Below, piece after piece: positions 1-8,192 of a DNA stretch of 64,000 bases (positions are counted from its first letter, which is position 1; the number at the start of each line of letters is the position of its first letter). Made by a program: the position numbers and the translations under genes. Source of the stretch: Pseudomonas frederiksbergensis (GTDB lineage: Bacteria; Pseudomonadota; Gammaproteobacteria; Pseudomonadales; Pseudomonadaceae); the NCBI RefSeq assembly GCF_017114915.1, contig NZ_JAAUOE010000004.1, positions 52,896 through 116,895 of the forward strand, in the 5' to 3' direction. The notes under the pieces are model-generated. The model had not been told where the DNA came from and made no database searches. It was given only the letters and a program-made list of their open reading frames with translations.

Positions 1-275
1 GTGTCGCCATCTTTCAACGGCTTCTCGTTCGGGATACCGTGGCAGACCACGTGGTTGATCGAGGTGCAGATCGACTTCGGAAAGCCCTTGTAGTTGAGCG
101 GGGCAGGAATGGCTTTCTGCTCGTTGACGATGTAGTCGTGGCAGATGCGGTCCAACTCTTCGGTGGTGACGCCCGGCTTGACATAATCGGCAATCATTTC
201 CAGCACATCGGCGGCCAATTTGCCGGCGATACGCATTTTTGCGATGTCCTCTGGGGTCTTGAGGGTGACGGTCAT
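1..275 (-). CDS. map: Methionine aminopeptidase, N-terminal part (cut by window edge)
   Basis: Removes the initiator methionine from new proteins in the cytoplasm. Only the first 91 or so codons lie in the window and the reading frame stays open to base 1. The visible part starts MTVTLKTPEDIAKMRIAG and contains CHDYIVNEQ and SINHVVCHGIPNEKPL, typical of type I bacterial Map; the metal ligands lie beyond the edge, apart from the substrate-side His in VCHGIP. The gene is divergent from rpsB, the normal Pseudomonas arrangement. Start ATG is at 275. Confidence 0.95.
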   Translation of the reverse strand, partial: MTVTLKTPEDIAKMRIAGKLAADVLEMIADYVKPGVTTEELDRICHDYIVNEQKAIPAPLNYKGFPKSICTSINHVVCHGIPNEKPLKDGD

Positions 276-648
276 ACAGGCTCTCTCTGCGCTCGATGGC
301 GCCTTCTAAAACGAAATGGGCACTGCGCGAGCGATCGTCGCAGCCCTGAAAAACGCGATTCTATCAGACGATCAGCGCAAATCTGAGCCTCTGTGCATCG
401 CTTCTCCCTATAGAATGGCGCATTCCTGGTGGATTCCAAGGGCGGGGCTAAAGGCATTCGCCAGGTTTTCAGAATCCCGGTTCCGTTTTTTCCTTCCTTG
501 TGGTATAAAATGCGCCGCTTTCCGGGGATGCCCTGAAAAGCTTAAATCCACACACGTGTCGACACGATGACCTGGGTGCCTTCAGCTGATGCTGCTGGTT
601 GGTCATTGGGATACGTGGAGGCCAAACCCGACTTATTAAGGAACTATC
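276..648. other. Divergent map/rpsB intergenic region
   Basis: This 373-base gap holds the map upstream region on the left and, from about 481, the rpsB promoter and a leader of roughly 130 bases. A perfect 12-bp palindrome, CGTGTCGACACG, lies at 555-566 inside the leader. In gamma-proteobacteria the rpsB leader is a target for autogenous repression by protein S2, so this leader may have that role; the sequence alone does not prove it. Open frames across the gap have no family resemblance. Confidence 0.5.
481..512 (+). promoter_or_regulatory. rpsB-tsf promoter, extended -10 with GC-rich discriminator
   Basis: A TATAAAAT -10 box begins at 504 and is preceded by TGG at 501-503, making an extended -10. 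A weak -35 (TTCCGT, 481-486) sits 17 bases upstream. The bases after the -10 (GCGCCGC) form a GC-rich discriminator, as expected for a growth-rate and ppGpp-controlled ribosomal promoter. From memory, the E. coli rpsB promoter has nearly the same GTGGTATAAAAT core. Leader length to rpsB is about 130 bases. Confidence 0.7.
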
Positions 649-1386
649 ATGTCCCAAGTCAACATGCGCGATATGCTGAAGGCCGGTGTGCACTTCGGTC
701 ACCAGACCCGTTACTGGAACCCGAAAATGGGTAAATACATTTTCGGCGCGCGTAACAAGATCCACATCATCAACCTTGAAAAAACCCTGCCAATGTTCAA
801 CGAAGCTCTGACTTTCGTAGAGCGTCTGGCCCAGGGCAAAAACAAGATTCTGTTCGTCGGCACCAAGCGTTCCGCTGGCAAGATCGTTGCTGAAGAAGCA
901 GCACGTTGCGGTTCGCCGTACGTCGATCACCGCTGGTTGGGCGGCATGCTGACCAACTTCAAAACCATCCGTGCTTCCATCAAGCGTCTGCGTGACCTTG
1001 AAGTACAAGCCGAAGACGGTACCTTCGCCAAGCTGACCAAGAAAGAAGCGCTGATGCGCACTCGCGATCTTGAGAAGCTGGATCGTTCCCTGGGTGGTAT
1101 CAAGGACATGGGCGGTCTGCCAGACGCTCTGTTCGTTATCGACGTTGATCACGAGCGCATCGCGATCACCGAAGCCAACAAGCTGGGCATCCCGGTTATC
1201 GGCGTAGTCGATACCAACAGCAGCCCGGAAGGCGTTGACTACATCATCCCAGGCAACGATGACGCAATCCGTGCTATCCAGCTGTACATGGGTTCGATGG
1301 CTGACGCTGTTATCCGTGGTCGCAACAATGTTGCTGGCGGTACTGTAGAGTTCGCTGCTGAAGAAACTCAGGCCGCAGCTGAGTAA
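649..1386 (+). CDS. rpsB: 30S ribosomal protein S2
   Basis: Structural protein of the small ribosomal subunit that binds late in assembly and is needed for S1 attachment. The 245-residue product begins [19 protein letters not shown] and carries the S2 signatures [16 protein letters not shown] and [19 protein letters not shown]. Length matches other gamma-proteobacterial S2 proteins. It is first in an rpsB-tsf unit, with a strong hairpin in the gap to tsf that probably lowers tsf readthrough. Confidence 0.99.
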   Translation: MSQVNMRDMLKAGVHFGHQTRYWNPKMGKYIFGARNKIHIINLEKTLPMFNEALTFVERLAQGKNKILFVGTKRSAGKIVAEEAARCGSPYVDHRWLGGMLTNFKTIRASIKRLRDLEVQAEDGTFAKLTKKEALMRTRDLEKLDRSLGGIKDMGGLPDALFVIDVDHERIAITEANKLGIPVIGVVDTNSSPEGVDYIIPGNDDAIRAIQLYMGSMADAVIRGRNNVAGGTVEFAAEETQAAAE

Positions 1387-1414
1387 TTGACGCCCTGGCG
1401 TTGACTCAGTAAGC

Positions 1415-1439
1415 AAAAAGGGGGCTTGGCCCCCTTTTT
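1415..1439 (+). terminator. Intrinsic terminator or attenuator between rpsB and tsf
   Basis: AAAAAGGGGG (1415-1424), a five-base loop and CCCCCTTTTT (1430-1439) form a perfect 10-bp stem ending in T residues. As tsf follows in the same direction with only a short gap, this is likely to be a partial terminator that sets the S2 to EF-Ts ratio. Confidence 0.85.
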
Positions 1440-1578
1440 GCCACCTCGAAAACCATTTGTGAGCAGCGCAGCTACAGCATCTGTAACATGCGGCGGCTAA
1501 CAAGGGTGATTCGGGAAGAATTGATCGCCCGTTCGATCGGGTGGAATGGTTGAAAACCTATCCAAGAGGAATTTGAAA

Positions 1579-2445
1579 ATGGCAGAGATTACTGCAGCGT
1601 TGGTCAAAGAACTGCGCGAGCGTACCGGCGAAGGCATGATGGACTGCAAAAAAGCCCTGACCAAGGCTGGCGGCGACATCGAAAAAGCCATTGATGACAT
1701 GCGTGCTTCGGGCGCCATCAAGGCTGCCAAGAAAGCAGGCAACATCGCTGCTGAAGGCGCTATCGCCATCAAGGACGACGGTAAAGCTGCCGTTCTGCTG
1801 GAAGTGAACTCGCAGACCGACTTCCTGGCTCTGCAGGATGACTTCAAAGCGTTCGTGGCTGCCAGCGTAGAAAAAGCTTTCGCTGACAAACTGACCGACG
1901 CCGCTCCGCTGATCGAAGCTCAAGAAGCCGATCGTCTGGTACTGGTTGGTAAAACCGGCGAAAACGTCAACATCCGTCGTCTGGTTCGCGTTGAAGGTGA
2001 CGTGGTCGGTACTTACCTGCACGGTAACAAGATCGGTGTTGCGGTTGTTCTGAAAGGCGGTTCCGTAGAGCTGGCCAAAGACATCGCTATGCACGTAGCA
2101 GCCAGCAACCCTGAGTTCCTGCTGCCATCGCAGGTTTCCCCTGAGGCTATCGAGCGCGAAAAAGCTGTGTTCCTGCAGCTCAACGAAGACAAGATGAAAG
2201 GCAAGCCAGCCGAAATCGTTGAAAAAATGATCGGCGGCCGTATCAGCAAGTTCCTGGCTGAAGCCAGCCTGGTTGAGCAAGCTTTCGTCAAGGAACCAGA
2301 AATCACCGTAGGTGCTCTGGCCAAGAAAGGCGGCGCTGAAATCGTTTCGTTCACCCGCTTCGCGGTAGGTGAAGGCATCGAGAAGAAAGAAGACAACTTC
2401 GCTGAAGAAGTTGCCGCACAACTGGCTGCTGCCAAGCAACAGTAA
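1579..2445 (+). CDS. tsf: Elongation factor Ts
   Basis: Guanine-nucleotide exchange factor that regenerates EF-Tu-GTP. The start chosen gives MAEITAALVKELRERTGEG, preceded by an AGAGGAA ribosome site at about 1563; the open frame extends 11 codons further but without family support. The N-terminal UBA-like domain includes RTGEGMMDCKKAL, and NSQTDFLALQDDF is the EF-Tu-contact core motif (usually TDFVA). The 288-residue length is normal. It is co-directional with rpsB and pyrH. Confidence 0.98.
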   Translation: MAEITAALVKELRERTGEGMMDCKKALTKAGGDIEKAIDDMRASGAIKAAKKAGNIAAEGAIAIKDDGKAAVLLEVNSQTDFLALQDDFKAFVAASVEKAFADKLTDAAPLIEAQEADRLVLVGKTGENVNIRRLVRVEGDVVGTYLHGNKIGVAVVLKGGSVELAKDIAMHVAASNPEFLLPSQVSPEAIEREKAVFLQLNEDKMKGKPAEIVEKMIGGRISKFLAEASLVEQAFVKEPEITVGALAKKGGAEIVSFTRFAVGEGIEKKEDNFAEEVAAQLAAAKQQ

Positions 2446-2468
2446 GACGGTTTTTTAACTGTCGCCCG

Positions 2469-2503
2469 AAAGAGGCTGCCCGCTTACGCGCGCAGCCTCT
2501 TTT
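2469..2503 (+). terminator. tsf terminator
   Basis: An 11-bp stem (AAAGAGGCTGC at 2469-2479 pairs with GCAGCCTCTTT at 2492-2502) followed by a short T run, right after the tsf stop. It separates rpsB-tsf from the pyrH unit. Confidence 0.8.
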
Positions 2504-2655
2504 CAGATGGGTCACCGATTTTATTGGGTGTCCTTTTGGAACTGGCTTACAAAGCCATGTTCCGATGGCGCTGAAGCAGCGCCAAGCTAGAGTGAACGCC
2601 AGCTGTAAACAGCTCGCAAAGAATTTTTTAAAATACGCCGCAGGAGAGATTCGCA

Positions 2656-3399
2656 ATGGCTCAGCAGGGCAGTGGTTATCAGGCTCGCTATAAACGCATT
2701 CTACTCAAGCTTAGCGGCGAGGCCCTGATGGGCTCGGAAGAGTTCGGGATCGATCCGAAAGTTCTGGATCGCATGGCCCTGGAAGTTGGCCAACTGGTTG
2801 GCATAGGTGTCCAGGTCGGTCTGGTGATCGGTGGCGGAAACCTGTTCCGCGGCGCAGCGCTCAGCGCGGCCGGCATGGATCGGGTCACGGGTGATCACAT
2901 GGGCATGCTGGCCACTGTGATGAACGCCCTGGCGATGCGCGATGCGCTGGAACGTGCCAATATCTCGGCCATCGTGATGTCGGCCATTTCCATGGTTGGC
3001 GTGACCGATCACTATGATCGCCGCAAAGCCATGCGTCACCTGAACTCCAAGGAAGTCGTGATTTTCGCGGCCGGTACCGGTAATCCGTTCTTTACTACGG
3101 ATTCGGCGGCTTGCCTGCGAGCGATCGAGATCGATGCCGATGTCGTACTCAAGGCGACCAAGGTCGATGGCGTCTACACCGCTGATCCGTTCAAAGACCC
3201 GCATGCCGAGAAGTTCGATCATCTGACTTACGATGAAGTGCTGGATCGCAAGCTGGGTGTAATGGATCTGACGGCCATTTGCCTATGCCGCGATCATAAG
3301 ATGCCGCTGCGCGTATTTAACATGAACAAACCCGGCGCCCTGCTGAACATCGTGCATGGTGGCGCCGAAGGAACCCTGATCGAGGAAGTTCAACAATGA
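2656..3399 (+). CDS. pyrH: Uridylate kinase
   Basis: Phosphorylates UMP to UDP, the step feeding UTP and CTP synthesis. The 247-residue protein has the amino-acid-kinase fold: [13 protein letters not shown] near the N terminus (phosphate-binding Lys), the glycine-rich [10 protein letters not shown] and the acceptor/Asp region [13 protein letters not shown]. Hexameric and UTP-inhibited in the family. Its stop overlaps the frr start by four bases (ATGA at 3396-3399), so the two are translationally coupled. Confidence 0.98.
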   Translation: MAQQGSGYQARYKRILLKLSGEALMGSEEFGIDPKVLDRMALEVGQLVGIGVQVGLVIGGGNLFRGAALSAAGMDRVTGDHMGMLATVMNALAMRDALERANISAIVMSAISMVGVTDHYDRRKAMRHLNSKEVVIFAAGTGNPFFTTDSAACLRAIEIDADVVLKATKVDGVYTADPFKDPHAEKFDHLTYDEVLDRKLGVMDLTAICLCRDHKMPLRVFNMNKPGALLNIVHGGAEGTLIEEVQQ

Positions 3400-3953
3400 T
3401 CAACGAAATCAAGAAAGACGCTAAAGAGCGCATGCAGAAGTCCGTAGAATCGCTGGCGCACAACTTCGGCCGTATCCGTACCGGCCAGGCGCACCCAAGC
3501 ATTCTGGAAGGCGTGATGGTTCCGTACTACGGCGCCGACACTCCGATCAAGCAAGTGGCGAACATCACCGTTAAAGACGCCCGTACCCTGCAAGTTGTTG
3601 CTTTTGAGCGCAACATGCTGGGCGCGGTCGACAAGGCCATCGGTAGCGCTGGTCTGAACCTCAACCCGACCAACCTGGGTGAGTTGCTGCTGATCTCCAT
3701 GCCGGCCCTGACCGAAGAAACCCGCCGGGGCTTCACCAAACAGGCTCGTGATGTGGCTGAGGACGCTCGTGTTGCCGTGCGCAATATCCGCCGCGATGCT
3801 AACAGCTCGCTGAAGGATCTGGTCAAGGAAAAGGAAATCAGCGAAGACGAAGAGCGTCGCGCCACTGGCGAGATCGACGATCTGACCAAGAAGTTCGTGG
3901 CTGAAATCGACGCGAAGCTGGCGGAAAAAGAAAAAGACCTGATGGCCGTATAA
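3396..3953 (+). CDS. frr: Ribosome recycling factor
   Basis: With EF-G it splits the post-termination ribosome. The 185-residue product shows the family hallmarks: the N-terminal helix [19 protein letters not shown], the [12 protein letters not shown] motif, and the conserved C-terminal helix [20 protein letters not shown]. Start overlaps the pyrH stop. It precedes uppS by 13 bases, so it is part of the same transcript. Confidence 0.98.
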   Translation: MINEIKKDAKERMQKSVESLAHNFGRIRTGQAHPSILEGVMVPYYGADTPIKQVANITVKDARTLQVVAFERNMLGAVDKAIGSAGLNLNPTNLGELLLISMPALTEETRRGFTKQARDVAEDARVAVRNIRRDANSSLKDLVKEKEISEDEERRATGEIDDLTKKFVAEIDAKLAEKEKDLMAV

Positions 3954-3966
3954 GGGTCACGTTTTA

Positions 3967-4722
3967 ATGGATAAGACAAAGCAGACTGCGCCGTCCGCGG
4001 TGCCGCGCCATGTCGCGATCATCATGGATGGTAATAATCGTTGGGCGAAAAAACGCTTTATGCCGGGTGTCGCCGGGCATAAAGCGGGCGTGGATGCCGT
4101 GCGTGCGGTGATTGAGGTGTGTGCCGAGGCCAAGGTCGAAGTACTGACCCTGTTCGCCTTCTCCAGCGAGAACTGGCAGCGCCCGGCCGATGAAGTCAGT
4201 GCCTTGATGGATTTGTTCTTCAGGGCGTTGCGTCGCGAGGCCAAGCGTCTCAACGACAACAACATCAGTTTGCGCATCATCGGTGACCGTTCGCGTTTCC
4301 ACCCGGAGCTGCAGGCGGCCATGCGCGAAGCCGAGGCGATGACCGTCGGCGCCAACCGCTTTATCCTGCAGATCGCCGCCAACTACGGTGGTCAGTGGGA
4401 TATCGCGCAAGCCGCGCAGCGTCTGGCGCGTGAAGTTCAGGCCGGGCATCTGCGTCCGGATGACATTACCCCTGAGCTGCTGCAAACCTGTCTGGCGACC
4501 GGTGATCTGCCATTGCCGGACTTGTGCATCCGTACCGGGGGCGAGCATCGCATCAGTAACTTCCTGCTGTGGCAACTGGCTTACGCCGAGTTGTACTTCT
4601 CCGACCTTTTCTGGCCGGACTTCAAACACGACGCCATGCGAAAAGCACTGGCCGATTTCGCTTCTCGCCAGCGTCGCTTCGGTAAAACGAGCGAGCAGGT
4701 CGAGGCTGGAGCCCGGGTTTAA
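3967..4722 (+). CDS. uppS: Undecaprenyl diphosphate synthase (cis-prenyltransferase)
   Basis: Condenses farnesyl diphosphate with isopentenyl diphosphates to make the C55 lipid carrier for peptidoglycan and O-antigen. The signature IMDGNNRWAKKR near residue 19 contains the catalytic Asp and Arg, FAFSSENWQRP is the substrate-binding stretch, and CIRTGGEHRISNF is the C-terminal diphosphate site. 251 residues, normal. The stop and the cdsA start share a base (TAATG). Synonym ispU. Confidence 0.98.
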   Translation: MDKTKQTAPSAVPRHVAIIMDGNNRWAKKRFMPGVAGHKAGVDAVRAVIEVCAEAKVEVLTLFAFSSENWQRPADEVSALMDLFFRALRREAKRLNDNNISLRIIGDRSRFHPELQAAMREAEAMTVGANRFILQIAANYGGQWDIAQAAQRLAREVQAGHLRPDDITPELLQTCLATGDLPLPDLCIRTGGEHRISNFLLWQLAYAELYFSDLFWPDFKHDAMRKALADFASRQRRFGKTSEQVEAGARV

Positions 4723-5528
4723 TGCTTAAACAACGAATCATCACGGCGCTGATCCTGCTGCCGATTGCCCTGTGCGGGTTTTTCCTGCTCGAAGGGTCCG
4801 GTTTTGCGCTGTTCATCGGGCTGGTGGTGACGCTCGGCGCGTGGGAATGGGCTCGTCTGGCCGGTTTTGCCGCTCAGTCGATCCGCGTTGCCTATGCGGC
4901 GGTGGTTGCGTTGATGCTGTTTGTCATGCACATCCTGCCAGGGCTCGCGCCTTGGGTATTGGGCGCTTCGGTGTTGTGGTGGGGCGTGGCCACGTACCTG
5001 GTGCTGACCTATCCACGGTCCAGCGAACACTGGGCCAGTGCCGTTTGCAAACTGGTCATCGGTTTGTTGATTCTGTTGCCGGCCTGGCAAGGTCTGATCC
5101 TGATCAAGCAAGAGCCCTTGGGCAACTGGTTGATCATGGCGGTGATGGTGCTGGTCTGGGGGGCTGATATCGGTGCCTACTTTTCCGGCCGGGCCTTTGG
5201 CAAGCGCAAGCTGGCGCCGCAGGTCAGCCCCGGCAAGAGTTGGGAAGGTGTGTACGGCGGCTTGTTGCTGAGCCTGGTGATCACGGCAATCGTCGGTTTC
5301 GTGCGGGACTGGAGTTTCGCTCAGATGCTGATGGGCCTGTTCGGTGCTGCGGTAATCGTGTTCATTTCCGTGGTGGGCGACCTCACCGAGAGCATGTTCA
5401 AGCGCCAGTCGGGAATCAAGGACAGCAGTAATCTGCTGCCGGGTCACGGTGGTGTGCTGGATCGCATCGACAGCCTGACGGCGGCGATTCCGGTGTTCGC
5501 CGTGCTGCTATGGATGGCGGCGCCGTGA
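4722..5528 (+). CDS. cdsA: Phosphatidate cytidylyltransferase
   Basis: Inner-membrane enzyme making CDP-diacylglycerol from phosphatidate and CTP, the branch point of phospholipid synthesis. The 268-residue product is strongly hydrophobic, with about seven or eight membrane segments, and ends with the CDS signature [20 protein letters not shown] followed by [12 protein letters not shown]. The start overlaps uppS and the stop overlaps the GTG of dxr, showing a tight operon. Confidence 0.97.
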   Translation: MLKQRIITALILLPIALCGFFLLEGSGFALFIGLVVTLGAWEWARLAGFAAQSIRVAYAAVVALMLFVMHILPGLAPWVLGASVLWWGVATYLVLTYPRSSEHWASAVCKLVIGLLILLPAWQGLILIKQEPLGNWLIMAVMVLVWGADIGAYFSGRAFGKRKLAPQVSPGKSWEGVYGGLLLSLVITAIVGFVRDWSFAQMLMGLFGAAVIVFISVVGDLTESMFKRQSGIKDSSNLLPGHGGVLDRIDSLTAAIPVFAVLLWMAAP

Positions 5529-6715
5529 GTCGCCCGCAACAGATTACCGTGCTGGGGGCGACCGGCTCGATTGGTCTGAGCACCCTCGACGTCATCGCCC
5601 GTCATCCCGAGCGTTATCAGGTTTTCGCCTTGAGCGGTTTCACTCGTGTGAGTGAGTTGCTGGCGCTGTGTGTGCGCCATGCGCCGCGCTTCGCGGTCGT
5701 GCCGGAATCCGGCGCTGCCCGGGGGTTGCAGGACGACTTGCGCGCGGCCGGCCTGTCGACCCGCGTTCTGGTGGGAGAGGAGGGCTTGTGTCAGGTCGCC
5801 TCCGATCCGCAAGTCGATGCGGTGATGGCGGCCATCGTTGGAGCAGCGGGTTTGCGTCCGACCCTGGCGGCAGTCGAGGCCGGCAAGAAGATCCTTCTGG
5901 CCAATAAAGAAGCGCTGGTGATGTCCGGTGCGCTGTTCATGCAGGCCGTGCGTAAAAGCGGTTCGGTGCTGCTGCCGATCGACAGCGAGCACAACGCGAT
6001 TTTCCAGTGCATGCCTCAGGATTTCGCCCGTGGGCTTGGCGCGGTCGGTGTGCGTCGGATTTTACTGACAGCCTCGGGCGGCCCGTTCCGGCAGACGCCG
6101 ATGGCTGAACTGGCGCATGTTTCCCCCGAGCAAGCGTGTGCTCACCCGAATTGGTCCATGGGGCGCAAGATTTCGGTGGATTCGGCCAGCATGATGAACA
6201 AGGGGCTCGAACTGATCGAGGCCTGCTGGTTGTTCGACGCTACGCCCTCCCAGGTCGAAGTGGTGATTCATCCGCAGAGCGTGATTCATTCGCTGGTCGA
6301 CTATATCGATGGTTCGGTGCTGGCGCAGTTGGGTAATCCGGACATGCGCACGCCGATTGCCAATGCCCTGGCCTGGCCGGAACGGATCGACTCGGGTGTT
6401 GCTCCATTGGACCTGTTCGCCATCGCTCGCCTGGATTTCCAGGCCCCCGATGAAGAGCGTTTCCCTTGTCTGCGCCTTGCGCGTCAAGCCGCCGAAGCTG
6501 GCAACAGCGCGCCGGCCATGCTCAATGCCGCGAATGAAGTGGCTGTGGCGGCCTTTCTCGACGGACGGGTTCGCTATCTGGAAATCGCGAGTATTATCGA
6601 GGAAGTGTTGAACCTCGAGCCTGTGGTTGCGGTAGATGATCTCGAGGCAGTGTTTACGGCCGATGCGAAAGCACGGGTACTGGCCGGGCAATGGTTGAGT
6701 CGTCACGGGCGATAA
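5525..6715 (+). CDS. dxr: 1-deoxy-D-xylulose 5-phosphate reductoisomerase
   Basis: Second step of the MEP isoprenoid pathway, DXP to MEP with NADPH. I chose the GTG at 5525, overlapping the cdsA stop, giving [17 protein letters not shown]; the upstream ATG at 5510 adds five codons inside cds[15 protein letters not shown] is the NADPH fold; [13 protein letters not shown] and [14 protein letters not shown] hold the metal and substrate residues. About 396 residues. Its pathway partners ispD and ispF are also in this window. Confidence 0.97.
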   Translation: MSRPQQITVLGATGSIGLSTLDVIARHPERYQVFALSGFTRVSELLALCVRHAPRFAVVPESGAARGLQDDLRAAGLSTRVLVGEEGLCQVASDPQVDAVMAAIVGAAGLRPTLAAVEAGKKILLANKEALVMSGALFMQAVRKSGSVLLPIDSEHNAIFQCMPQDFARGLGAVGVRRILLTASGGPFRQTPMAELAHVSPEQACAHPNWSMGRKISVDSASMMNKGLELIEACWLFDATPSQVEVVIHPQSVIHSLVDYIDGSVLAQLGNPDMRTPIANALAWPERIDSGVAPLDLFAIARLDFQAPDEERFPCLRLARQAAEAGNSAPAMLNAANEVAVAAFLDGRVRYLEIASIIEEVLNLEPVVAVDDLEAVFTADAKARVLAGQWLSRHGR

Positions 6716-6767
6716 GTGCTGCAATACGTTGGTCCATGCAGCACTGATAGGATTGCGGAGAAAGTAG

Positions 6768-8120
6768 ATGAGCGCGCTCTATATGATTGTCGGCACCCTG
6801 GTAGCGCTGGGCGTGCTGGTCACCTTCCACGAGTTCGGCCACTTCTGGGTCGCGCGTCGCTGTGGGGTCAAAGTGCTGCGTTTCTCCGTGGGCTTCGGCA
6901 TGCCGCTGCTGCGCTGGCACGACAGCAAAGGCACTGAGTTTGTGGTTGCCGCCATCCCGCTGGGCGGCTACGTGAAGATGCTCGACGAGCGCGAAGGTGA
7001 GGTCCCGGCCGATCAGGTCGATCATTCCTTCAATCGCAAATCCGTCCGTCAGCGGATTGCCATCGTAGCGGCCGGTCCGATCGCCAACTTTTTATTGGCA
7101 TTGGTGTTTTTCTGGGGGTTGGCGATGCTCGGCAGCGAGCAGCCGCGGCCGGTCATTGGTGCGGTGGAATCCGGCAGTATCGCCGCCAGGGCCGGTTTGA
7201 GCGCGGGGCAGGAAATTATTGCCATCGATGGCGAGCCAACCTCCGGCTGGGCTGCGGTGAACCTGCAATTGGTCCGTCGTCTGGGGGAGAGCGGTTCCCT
7301 TCAATTGCTGGTCCGCGAACAGGGCTCCACGGTGGATTCGCCTCGCGAGCTGGTGCTGGACAAGTGGCTCAAGGGCGCTGACGAGCCGGATCCTATTCAC
7401 TCGCTGGGTATTCGTCCCTGGCGTCCGGCATTGCCGCCGATCCTGGCCGAATTTGATCCCAAAGGTCCGGCCAAGGCTGCGGGCCTGAAGGCCGGTGACC
7501 GCCTGTTGACCCTTGATGGCAAGGCGCTGGAAGACTGGCAGCAGGTGGTCGACATCGTCCGCATGCATCCCGATACCAAAATAATGCTGCGTGTCGAGCG
7601 CGATGGTGCTCAAATCGACGTCGCCGTGACGCTGGCCGCTCGCGGCGAAAGCAAGGCGCCCCATGGCTATCTGGGAGCTGGGGTGAAAGCGGTCGATTGG
7701 CCATCAGAGATGATTCGTGAAGTCAGTTACGGTCCGGTGGCTGCAATTGGCGAGGGTGCACGACGCACCTGGACCATGAGCGTGCTGACCCTCGATTCGC
7801 TCAAGAAAATGTTGTTCGGCGAGCTCTCGGTAAAAAACTTGAGTGGACCGATAACCATTGCTAAAGTGGCGGGCGCTTCTGCCCAGTCGGGCTTCGCTGA
7901 TTTCCTGAATTTCCTTGCTTATCTGAGTATTAGCCTGGGGGTTCTGAATTTGCTGCCCATTCCTGTACTGGATGGGGGGCATTTGTTGTTTTATCTGATC
8001 GAGTGGGCGCGTGGTCGCCCCTTGTCGGATCGGGTGCAAGGTTGGGGGATACAGATCGGTATCAGTTTGGTGGTCGGGGTGATGTTGCTAGCTCTGGTCA
8101 ATGATCTGGGTCGACTGTAA
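6768..8120 (+). CDS. rseP: Site-2 intramembrane zinc metalloprotease RseP (MucP)
   Basis: Cuts the anti-sigma factor (MucA/RseA) within the membrane to release the envelope stress sigma factor AlgU/RpoE. HEFGH at residues 21-25 is the zinc motif in the first membrane helix; LPIPVLDGGH near the C terminus is the second catalytic motif. Between them are two PDZ domains (about residues 120-200 and 220-305), matching the 450-residue two-PDZ form. It lies directly before bamA, whose client state triggers the same stress response. Confidence 0.97.
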   Translation: MSALYMIVGTLVALGVLVTFHEFGHFWVARRCGVKVLRFSVGFGMPLLRWHDSKGTEFVVAAIPLGGYVKMLDEREGEVPADQVDHSFNRKSVRQRIAIVAAGPIANFLLALVFFWGLAMLGSEQPRPVIGAVESGSIAARAGLSAGQEIIAIDGEPTSGWAAVNLQLVRRLGESGSLQLLVREQGSTVDSPRELVLDKWLKGADEPDPIHSLGIRPWRPALPPILAEFDPKGPAKAAGLKAGDRLLTLDGKALEDWQQVVDIVRMHPDTKIMLRVERDGAQIDVAVTLAARGESKAPHGYLGAGVKAVDWPSEMIREVSYGPVAAIGEGARRTWTMSVLTLDSLKKMLFGELSVKNLSGPITIAKVAGASAQSGFADFLNFLAYLSISLGVLNLLPIPVLDGGHLLFYLIEWARGRPLSDRVQGWGIQIGISLVVGVMLLALVNDLGRL

Positions 8121-8140
8121 CACTTCGCTGAATTGCGAAT

Positions 8141-8164
8141 CTGCCGCATTTTGCGGCAGTTTTT
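8141..8164 (+). terminator. Hairpin with T run between rseP and bamA
   Basis: CTGCCGCA (8141-8148) and TGCGGCAG (8152-8159) form an 8-bp stem with a three-base loop, followed by TTTTT. It lies 28 bases before the bamA start. It may be a partial terminator that makes bamA expression differ from rseP. Confidence 0.75.
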
Positions 8165-8192
8165 ATTGCCAGTTGGAATAAGAAAGGACTTC

